This document shows positions 54,950-64,000 of a stretch of DNA of 64,000 nt, in pieces. This stretch comes from Brachypodium distachyon (lineage: Eukaryota; Streptophyta; Magnoliopsida; Poales; Poaceae). Under the pieces are notes generated by a model. It was given only the letters and a program-made list of their open reading frames with translations, had not been told where the DNA came from and searched no databases. The position numbers were made by a program, and so were the translations under genes. The stretch lies in contig NC_016131.3 of NCBI RefSeq assembly GCF_000005505.3, positions 21,845,501 through 21,909,500 of the forward strand, read 5' to 3'. Within the stretch, counting starts at the first letter, position 1; each line of letters begins with the position of its first letter.

Positions 54950-55690
54950 ATCAATGCTCTTATGTTGAATAGAGATGAAGGACCAAACCATGACACAAGG
55001 GATTGGAGCAAGTCGAACCTCGAGGATGACAGCATGCATACGAAAGGAAAAGGTGCAAGAACTTCGACAAGAATACGAGGAGTTGTAGCCAAAGTCGTGG
55101 AAAGAGAAGAGATGTTTGGGCTGCCTCTTTCACTTGGCCCAAGGCCATGTAGCAACCCACCCATCTTAGGATCAGGAAGCCCTAACTTTTTTCCACCTCC
55201 TACTCCATATAAGAGCAGCCACCACCTCCTTGGACTGGTTGTGTTTTGTTTAGAACAAGTTAGCCATTGCCGCAACTTTTGAGATTCACCGTAGTGCCAA
55301 ATCGGTCATGGAAAAACTGCTATCGGAACTTGACCTTGTTACTACTCTCCTTTAGACTATTGTATTTCATCTACATTTGCAATTTCAGATTGCCTTGTCG
55401 TGATTTTCGTTTGTACTTGATTGCTAGCAGATATTAAAACTTCGTGTTCAGGTTGACGGTGCCTTCGGTTCCGTCAATAACCACATGAACTTGGTTCGGC
55501 GATTGCTAAGGCGCATCGTCTTGTGCATGGCGTAATCGGATCGTGAGAGTCAATCTTGCCCAAATTGGAGTTATCCTTCTGATCGATAGATCAGGCCACC
55601 CCAAGAAGCCAAGGAGCGCAGAGCCATGGATCTCCATTGCAGTGAAAAATATGGTCTCATTTTTACTTATTGTTGATTTACTCTATTAGT
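54950..55690 (+). mobile_element. LTR-retrotransposon remnant
   Basis: A short coding-like tail (NRDEGPNHDTRDWSKSNLED) runs into non-coding sequence with a TATA box (catataagagcagcc, about 55205) and an LTR-like downstream stretch (cggtgccttcggttccgtc...). This layout suits a decayed polyprotein end plus LTR. Both termini are unclear. Confidence 0.35.
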
Positions 55691-55699
55691 GATCAACCA

Positions 55700-56079
55700 G
55701 ATAAGTAAACAATTTTAGTATACAACAAATGATTAAAATTCGATAAATAGAGTAACCAAAAAACATCAAACAAGCCTCAATAAAACAAGGACCTACTCCT
55801 AGCAAGATAAAGTTTGCCTCCGTTTCTAGGAAAACAAAAGCCCGGTATTTATAGATAATACAGATCAATTTGACCGAGAAAGGGCCCGAAGCCTCTTGGG
55901 ACAAGGAAATGACGTCTGAGTCATGTGCGTACCTCATGTATTTTCACTCCCAACGAGCTTTCAGCTGCATCATTTATCTACGACTTCCTGCATTTCTAAA
56001 TATTTTGTATAAAAAGACCTATCTTTGTCTTAAGTCAAACTTATTCAAATTTGACCACTTGTATAGTAAAATCTACTTA
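55700..56079. other. Intergenic, AT-rich, no gene recognised
   Basis: No repeats or open frames of note. Confidence 0.4.
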
Positions 56080-56203
56080 CTCACTCCGTCCAATAAAGGA
56101 TGTCTCAACTTTGACTAAATTTGAATGCATCTATACACTAAATCACATCTAGATACATTCAAATTTTGACAAACTTAAGACATCTTTTGTTGGACGGAGG
56201 GAG
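56080..56203. mobile_element. Stowaway-type MITE, 124 bp, upstream of MATE-B
   Basis: ctcactccgtccaataaagg mirrored by cttttgttggacggagggag, right TA; about 520 bases upstream of the MATE-B TATA box. Confidence 0.85.
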
Positions 56204-56720
56204 TAGGATTTACAATATCAAATGAGTATACTAAAAAAATATGTAATGTTGGATTTAATAAAGGTATTTAATAAAGCTAATTTAGAGTTCTAAATGTTGA
56301 TAGATTTTTCTATAAATTTGATTAAATTTAAAAAGATTGATTGAGAGCAAAGTTAAAACTTCTTAAATTTAAGAATGGGGGGCAGCAGCTATGAAATATG
56401 TAATATCAGCTCGGCAATCAGGATTGCTCTAGAAGTCTAGAGTTCCTACTATTATTCGCACGAAAATCGTACCTGATGAAGAATAAATGTTCCCTGGGCA
56501 GCAAAATCCGAAACTAATGTTCCCCGCAAAAAAACAAATCCAGAACTAATGTGTGGATGGTCGCGCGCCGCTCTCCCCCCACCACCACGCATTCCACACG
56601 CCGCAGGCACCTCATCGGCCATAAGGTCTCAGTGTCTCACGAAAGAAAGAACGAGGGGCGATCGAAGCAACTCCCCCCATTCACACGGCCAAAGCAACTA
56701 CGAGTACTCAGTTCCGGCTC

Positions 56721-56728
56721 TATATATA
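56721..56728 (+). promoter_or_regulatory. TATA box of MATE-B
   Basis: tatatata, 126 bases before the ATG, matching the spacing in MATE-A. Confidence 0.65.
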
Positions 56729-56846
56729 CAATCTCCAACACACTCGTTGATCACCTCGAATCCCATCTCCACCGCGAGCGGCACCACACACCCACGAATC
56801 CAAAGCCCCTCTAGCTCTTCCGTCCTGCCGGGCGAAGACATCAGAC

Positions 56847-59800
56847 ATGTCTTCGGCTCCTCTGCTCGGCGCGTGCGAGCGCGACGGCAAGGGCTGCTGC
56901 GAGCGCGAGTCCCCGGCCCCGGCGGCCGCGGGGCATCCATGGCTGCGGCGGCTGGTCGACACGGAGGAGGCGTGGGCGCAGCTGCAGTTCGCGGTGCCCA
57001 TGGTGCTCACCAACATGGCCTACTACGCCATCCCGCTCGTCTCCGTCATGTTCTCCGGCCACCTCGGCGACGTCCACCTCGCCGGCGCCACGCTCGGCAA
57101 CTCATGGGCCACCGTCACCGGCTACGCCTTCGTCGTACGTCTCTGACTCTCTCTACTCTACCTGCCTACTACTTCTTGCCCGATCGATGATCCGAGATCG
57201 TCTATTAACTGCACTACTCTAAGCTATCCCCTGCATATCTGTTCTGCACTTCTGCGTGATGCCGTGATCATCTGTGTCACAACCCCACGTGCCGGTCATA
57301 CGCATCCATCTCTCTTCTCTCCTTCCCTTGATCATCACTGGCTTATTACAATTATTAGCACAGTGCCGCGATGTGCTCTTACTACGGGCATTAATGGCGA
57401 TAATGACAATGTCAGTAGTTAATGTGCTAGTGGTTACTAGTAAACGACGTGGGGTAGGAGGAGAGGACGTTGCAGCTAGATGCGCGTCAGAAGGCAGGGC
57501 ATTTTCAATGCTCGTGCTAGATGCCCCTGTTGACCTTCAGGCTTCAGGATATACTTCGTGTTGCTACTCTACCATTTTTGTGTACCGGTTAAGTTTCACC
57601 GCTGTCACATTCCTTTGATTTCGTCAGCCGGAATACTTGAGAGCGGTAATATACAGTTTACTCCGTAGTAGCCTAGTAGCCTAGTACCTGAATAATTACA
57701 GCATTTTGTTCCTCGGAAATTAAACAGTAAAATGATGTGTGTACTTGTGTGAAACACATATAGTCACGGCTGACCAGTATTTTGGTTCTTCTCTGACCGT
57801 CCGCCACAACACAAAACCTGGAAAAGTGGCATTGCTCAGACGTAGTGTCTCTATTACTTTTCCTTTTTTTTGAGCGAGACCTTATTGACCTGTCATATTT
57901 TATTGCTTGGAGTAGAGAGAGGGAGAGAAGAAATTGATGTTTCTCAGATAACTCTTATAAACAGCAAATAATCTTCCTGCTAACCTAAGTAGCTGAACAA
58001 GCAACTTCGTCGCCCAAAAGGTCATAGTTAGTTGATCGTAGTTGTTTAAAGAGTGCCTGGTTACTAGACGGCTGCTAAAAATTATGCTACGCAGAAACTA
58101 TTTTATAGACGTACGGTGAAAAATTAGTCGTGAAAGCAGACAAAAGCTAGCTGAACAAACTGATCTCGCGACCTCTCTTGCCTGATCTCTTCTCCGCCGA
58201 TACGATCTGGAATGGGCGGCACGTGGATCGACGACGTCGGACAGGACCTGTGGCTGCGGCTCGATCACCTGGAGACGTACGGCATGCATCTTTTCCTGAA
58301 ACGAATTGAATTCCTTTCCGTGCCTGCCAACAAGAAACAGACGCGCGAGTAGTTACGTCCTTCGCCTTGGTGGGAGAGATATATATAGGTGCGCCAGAAC
58401 CTGGGCGACCAACTGTACTCATCAGCAATTGTCTGGTAGCTAGGAGTCGTCTTGATTAGAAACTCATTCAGAATAAGCAAAGACCTCAATGCTGTGCTGC
58501 TCGTGTCCGCACGTACGGACTTGGCAGTGCTGGATCGTCGTCACGCCATGGCAATAGCTGGTCCGGCCAGCGTGAGCCAGTGTCGGAGGCCAAGTCTTGA
58601 GTTGATCAAAGCCAGGAATGAGGGGAGTAGTACACGTCGTCTCGTTCGGTCTCCGCAAGGAAAGTTTTTGAAGCCCAGGTCAAAGATTTTTTTTTTTTTA
58701 GGGAACGCCATATCATGGCCAAGTCAAGGTCAAAAGTTACCTCTGAACGTTTAATTTGGTGCTTGAATTAGTCACTACTCACACCTGCCCTTGTGTTACC
58801 TCGGATTAGTATATTTCGGTAACTGCAACTCTCCGCAGTTACTACCGCTAGGCTGCTAGTTATGCTAGCAACTTGCATAAACTTATCACTTTCAGATCCC
58901 ATACATATAACATATAGATTCCTACCTGCTTCCTCCGTTTCATAATTTTTATCAGACATGTATCTAATGTATCTAACGCTTTTTAGAAATAGATAGATTC
59001 ATTTTTGACAATTTTGAAATAAGAATTATGAAACGGAGGACTTGCATGGTCAATCAATAATCTCCGGATTTAGGTCCGTTATTCTTAGGATTTTAGTAGT
59101 ATCACACTTGCATAAACTGTGTGATAACGATTTTGTCGGACCGTACGTCTGCATTACGTAGTACTCTTAAAATCTAAATTAGCTGGGGCGTGGGCACCTG
59201 AGTATCCTACTGCTACTAGTACAGTACGGAGTACTCCGTATTATTTTTTCCTCAGAGGGCTCTATTGTTCACACGTTTGTGACGCTAGTTCTGGATCTTC
59301 ACGGGAGAGTACATAAAGGGAACATTCCCTGCAGCCGGCCGGACGTGGGTGAGTCTGCACTCTACAGTACCAGCCGTAAACCGCCGGCAACGATCACGGC
59401 GCAAGTGTAAACAGTGGCTCCATGCATACAACAGCACCTACACCATCGTCCAGCGCATGCAGTGATCATAATACTAGGACATGCATGCATGCAACCGGCT
59501 CGTCTGCCGGGGTCGCACGCTGGCGCGTTCATCAAGACATAAATCGTTACGCGTCCTTGTTGGAAATCGGTGTGTGCACGGCAGGACCACGATCGGCGCC
59601 GGTCGTTGTGGTTTCTAAAACTAGAAGTGTTCAAAGAAGACGACACACATGAATGCATTTATCATGACTGCAGTGCACTTTAAGGCCGGCTTGCTGGTTG
59701 GTGATGCCTTAACTGACGCTGTCGACCGTTTCTTACAAATTTCGTTTGCGTGGTCGGAAAAAGCTTTTGCATGGTAGTACACTTTAAGATCGCAAATCAA

Positions 59801-62800
59801 TGTGTATACCAACGTAGTACCTGCCCCGCTTTATCAAGTCACGAACACGCGTTCGGCGTGGCGCAGCTTCCTGTGGAGATCAGTGTGAGAAGTTTTTGCA
59901 TGGCAAAGCAGAGATTAAGCGCTGTTGCTGTCGGGGAGAGAAGTCCGGGAGTTTTTTGTCCTCTTCGCTGAGTAGTTCGATGCTACTTGTAATCATGTTT
60001 GTCCATTCCATTTTCTCTAGAAGCTCCCTCCGGCCTGCTGTCGCATCCATGAGACCATGACAGCCTGAGGTCTGTTTTGGCAAATTTGCCTGGCCAGACA
60101 CACATGAATCATGTAGTAATTGCTTAGGCCAGGCATTATTAACTACGATAGCAACCAAAACAGCCCCTTGGTGGTCACGCGCGCCACCGGCCACCATGCT
60201 GGCATGGCATATCAGCATGGTCGATCGGTTGTACTGTACGATGTTGATGGAGCAACCAAGCAACGTACGCAGACGCAGGGGAAGGCGAGAGTCGTGCACG
60301 GTATGTGCTCCGTGATCACAAGTCATCAGCCAACGCAGAACTTTTATAGAAGCGGTAAAATAAAGAAGTTTGGCGTGCCCCAGGAAGTCGGAATCTTTTG
60401 CGCCCCAAAAGCTTGAAAGCTTTTGAACTTGAAGTAGTCTTTCTAATCTCCAGTTCGTGTAGTACTGACTGGAGTAAAACTGTAAAAGCATCCATTAGAT
60501 ATCTCTATCTCTATCGTGCTTAATTAATTAATTACAGTACATCAATGACCATTTCATGGCCACTCCGTACGCTGCAAGAAACACATGTGAATCTTTTTCC
60601 TTTTCAGTTCTGAGACGCCACGTGAGAGATCTTCAGAAGCATGTACGTTTCGATCGAGTGAGACGATCTATCGGATCGTACCAGCAGCCTCTAGTTGGTG
60701 TCCAGTCCTTTTGCTGCCGCACGTTCTGTGCGTGCGCGTGGGCTGTTTGAATGGCAAAATGATTGTTCTACATGAATCGTCAAGGGGTGGGTGGGACACC
60801 ACACGTAGAACTATAGAAGCATGAGCATAAGGCCTTCATAACATGTTGAGATTTTCGTTCAAAGATAATTGTTATGTACTTTTTTGAACGGGAAGTTAGA
60901 ACTGAGGAAAGGTGTATGGCGTGGCTCACTTTTTATGATCCTCTGGAACCATAAATGGTCAAAAAGAAGTGGGCATTCGACTTTCTGACTGCTTGGTCGT
61001 CGATTCAGCTTTTGCATCGAGTATGGTTGTTTACATTGTCAGCCCTTTCACTCGTCCTCCTCACAATTTCGTCATCGCGTGGTCTTTTTTTGCGCGTAAG
61101 TTTGGTAGGCGTTCAAGACCATACTCAGTGTATCCTCATGGGCCGGTCACCGGTGGGGCCTATTTAAGACACGCATTTTCTATTAAAGAACTTGTAAATA
61201 TTGGAGTAAAACATACTTTGCCGCCTTGTTGGGCCGGCCCCCTGACCAAAGGGCTGTGCAGAGCATCCCCTATTTGCCGCAAGCCCGCGACAGGCAATGA
61301 TCGTTCTTTCTAAGGCTATCAGTCTCTTTTCATGTGGTCGAAACGACCGAAATTTCAGTGAAATTATGTACCCAAATTCTCACATTTTCAAACCTCTCAT
61401 GCAAACGCAATGCATGTGTCAACTCTGCACTGTAATTCACTCGCACAAAAAAAAATTGATCAACGTGTCTCTTGCAGACCGGCATGAGCGGCGCCCTGGA
61501 GACGCTGTGCGGGCAAGCCTACGGCGCCCGGCTGTACCGCATGCTGGGCCTGTACCTGCAGTCGTCGCTCATCATGTCCGCCGTGGTGTCCGTGGCCATC
61601 TCCGTCCTGTGGTGCTACACGGAGCCGCTGCTCCTGCTCCTGCACCAGGAACCGGACGTGTCCCGGGCCGCCGGAGAGTTCGTCAGGTACCAGGTCCCGG
61701 GCCTCTTCGCCTTCTCCTTCCTGCAGTGCCTGCTGCGGTTCCTGCAGACGCAGTCCGTCGTGCTGCCGCTCGTCGTCTGCTCCGTGGCGCCGTTCGCGAT
61801 CCACGTCCCGCTCAACCACCTGCTCGTGAACGTGCTCGGCCTGGGGCTCGCGGGCGCCTCCGTGGCCATCTCGGTCACGTTCTGGGTCTCGTGCCTCCTG
61901 CTGCTGGCTTACGTGCTGCGGTCCAAGGAGTTCAGCGAGACGTGGAGAGGGTTCTCTGCCGACGCGTTCAAGTACGTGCTGCCCACCATCAAGCTCGCCA
62001 CGCCCTCCGCCATCATGGTCTGGTCAGTACAGTTACTGCACAGTTTGTTAACTTTTGTTTCCCCTGATTGGTTTGGATGGATGCAATTAACATGGCATTC
62101 GTATTGAGTACGTGCAGCTTGGAGTACTGGGCGTTTGAGCTCCTTGTGCTGATCGCCGGCTTGCTGCCCAATTCCACAGTGAGCACGTCCTTGATCGCCA
62201 TGTGGTACGTCTCTCTCTGAACAGACGAAGCTTCATAAACTATTAACTGTTCTATCATTTCGTACGTATTGAGTAGTGCATTGATCGTGAAACAAATCGA
62301 ATTGATGAACGCTGGATTAATGTTTCTGAACGCATGCAGCTCCAGCACGGAGGCCATTGCCTACATGATCACCTACGGGTTCAGTGCCGCTGTGAGGTAC
62401 GCACTGAATCCGGGCTCATCCCAAGTTCTTCCTCTGTTGCTGTCAGGTGTCAGCATGTTCCCTTGTGTTCAATTGTGGGGGTTAAACTTGGTTTCCTTTG
62501 CACCTTGATTTGCAGCACCCGCGTGTCGAATGAGATCGGGGCAGGGAACGTGGAAGGGGCGAAGAACGCGGTGGCGGTGACGATGAAGCTGTCGGTGTTC
62601 CTCGCCCTCTCCTTCATCCTGCTGCTGGCCTTCGGACACAGCCTCTGGGCGAGTCTCTTCAGCGGGAGCGCGGTGATCGTCGCCGAGTTCGCGGCCATCA
62701 CGCCGCTCATGATGATCTCCATCGTGCTCGACTCCGCGCAGGGCGTCCTATCAGGTGAGCAGAGTAGACTAGACTCGTCCTGCACAGGCCATTTCTATAT

Positions 62801-63182
62801 CCACAACTGATGAATGAATGGACTGGCGTGGCAGGGGTCGCGAGGGGCTGTGGATGGCAGCACCTGGCGGCGCTGACAAACCTGGTGGCATTCTACTTCA
62901 TCGGCATGCCGCTGGCCATCCTCTTCGCCTTCAAGCTGGATTTCTACACCAAGGTAATAAAAGCTCTCTGCTCTCTGCCTCGCCATTCTGAATTTCTGCA
63001 CGAACGGAACTGAACTGAAGATTTTGATGCACGAATGTTTTTTTTCTTTGCAGGGTTTATGGTCGGGCCTGATTTGCGGGCTCACGTGCCAGAGCAGCAC
63101 GCTGGTGGTGATCACCGTCCGCACGAAATGGTCCAAGATCGTGGACAGGATGCAGCTAGAGAAGGCCAACTACGTGGCTTGA
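56847..63182 (+). CDS. MATE efflux carrier (DETOXIFICATION family), MATE-B, 487 aa, seven exons
   Basis: Tandem paralogue of MATE-A. Exons: 56847-57134, 61478-62022, 62118-62204, 62340-62396, 62516-62754, 62835-62953, 63054-63182; all GT-AG, total 1464 bases. The 545-, 87- and 57-base exons are identical in length to MATE-A, and exons 5+6 (239+119) equal MATE-A exon 5 (358). The N-terminus is ten residues longer with a Cys/Glu-rich insertion (KGCCERES). Family motifs are the exon 2 opening [11 protein letters not shown] and [12 protein letters not shown] (326-337). About 12 membrane helices are expected, acting as an antiporter at the tonoplast or plasma membrane. Substrate unknown. Intron 1 is 4343 bases and keeps patches of homology to MATE-A intron 1. 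Frame intact. Confidence 0.94.
58929..59039. mobile_element. Stowaway-type MITE, MATE-B intron 1
   Basis: cttcctccgtttcataatt mirrored by aattatgaaacggagga; flanks have decayed. Confidence 0.7.
62755..62834 (+). other. 80-base intron of MATE-B that is missing in MATE-A
   Basis: Starts gtgagc after cctatcag and ends gtggcag before gggtcgcg. At the matching point of MATE-A (after 48384) coding sequence is continuous: tcag joins gggtggcc directly. Confidence 0.85.
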
Positions 63183-63700
63183 TCCACACGAGTTATTAGT
63201 GGGAGATGTAATTGACGATCGAAAGGTGGTTGTGCATACGCTGCACCTTAATTTGCGGGGTTTTGTGAGATCTGAGATAGGCGGGGCGTGGGAATTAATC
63301 GAACTACTGTCTAGCATTGATCGATGTAAGTTTTGACCGCGTACTTTGAATGGATTTCAGCATCTGAAACATTGAGCCTGCCATGATAATCGCTAATTGG
63401 AGGGGAAACGGACAAAACGAACATTTCCCTGGTGAATAAAGCATAAAGTGGAGTGAATTACACTTTCGTCTTTTCTAGTATTTCTGAATGAAACGAGAAA
63501 CGAGAAGTACTCCAGTTATTTCCAACTCGGCCTAATTCCGTATCATGATGTTTTTTGTGCGTGATTTAAAAAAAATGTGTAACCGATTGCACATTTCTAA
63601 AATATATGAAACAAGTGAAGTGTTGGATACAAACTCAACACCCAAGATCACTGATTTAGGAATAAGAATTTCTTGATCTCTTTTCTTCGTTCTACTTGTA
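63183..63700. other. MATE-B 3' flank
   Basis: The first about 115 bases resemble the MATE-A 3' flank and are probably 3' UTR. No gene recognised after that. Confidence 0.5.
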
Positions 63701-63711
63701 ATCATGTCCAC

Positions 63712-63885
63712 GTGATTTTTTATCTAGACCCGGTTCGATCCATCTCGGCAGGTGTTACGTGAGGACTCTCGTGCATATACGTCTTGTCAAGTTTGTTGTG
63801 ATTTTTTGTCTAGACCCGGTTCGATCCATCTCGGCAGGTGTTACGTGAGGCCTCTCGTGCAGATACGTCTTGTCAAGTTTGTTGT
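63712..63885. repeat. Tandem duplication, 87-bp period, two copies
   Basis: The block gtgattttttatctagaccc ... gtcaagtttgtt at 63712 recurs at 63799 with only a few substitutions, so it is recent. Confidence 0.85.
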
Positions 63886-64000
63886 TTGGTGTCAACAAGG
63901 AGACGTCAATTTGCCGCCATAGGAGGTGGGTCGAAGGTGGTGCTACAGTGACTCAAAGCGGGTCACAATAGGACTTGTCCTACTTCAGCAACCCCTCCTG

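Noticed and set aside
1..64000. CRISPR arrays, rRNA or tRNA genes, bacterial operons
   Set aside because: None of the tandem arrays has short constant repeats with unique spacers; no tRNA or rRNA signature was recognised; gene structure is plant nuclear.

Overview
The window is nuclear DNA of a grass, most likely a Pooideae member (Brachypodium, Triticeae or a relative). The pointers are GC-rich intronless glycosyltransferase genes, GT-AG introns, very many Stowaway-type MITEs with TA target duplications and CTCCCTCCG ends, and a Copia solo LTR whose first bases resemble the BARE/Angela group. No bacterial operons, CRISPR arrays or rRNA/tRNA genes were seen.

Four genes are well supported. 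Two family-1 UDP-glycosyltransferases (UGTs), each 492 aa and single-exon, lie divergently at 4990-6468 (-) and 27018-28496 (+). Two MATE-type efflux carriers (DETOXIFICATION family) lie in tandem on the + strand: MATE-A at 41664-48728 (6 exons, 477 aa) and MATE-B at 56847-63182 (7 exons, 487 aa). The MATE copies share exon phases, a 4.3-5.2 kb first intron with patches of homology, promoter spacing and 3' flank. MATE-A lacks one intron present in MATE-B. UGTs and MATE carriers often act in sequence on specialised metabolites (glycosylation, then vacuolar or export transport), so the neighbourhood could be a small metabolite-handling cluster. That is inference only.

Region by region: 30-4666 is a Mutator-like element with long terminal inverted repeats and a perfect 9-bp target duplication. 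It has no visible transposase but carries two divergent unrecognised ORFs. It sits in an older LINE remnant next to UGT-1. 7319-11514 is a LINE-type retroposon (11-bp target duplication) interrupted by the 3' part of a Sirevirus-like Copia element. 13642-19436 is a dead antisense LINE (14-bp target duplication) holding a MULE-type MITE and a CACTA element with a 39-bp minisatellite. 19.4-26.9 kb holds repeat arrays, a palindrome and a possible Helitron. 28.5-41.5 kb is gene-poor and holds a TRIM retrotransposon, a solo LTR with perfect 5-bp duplications, and two related GC-core elements, one built of 92-bp repeats. 41.5-63.2 kb is the MATE tandem pair, separated by a ~141-bp-period array, a MULE-type MITE and an LTR-retrotransposon remnant.

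All coordinates were read by eye. Element boundaries with matching target duplications are the most secure; family names for repeats are provisional.
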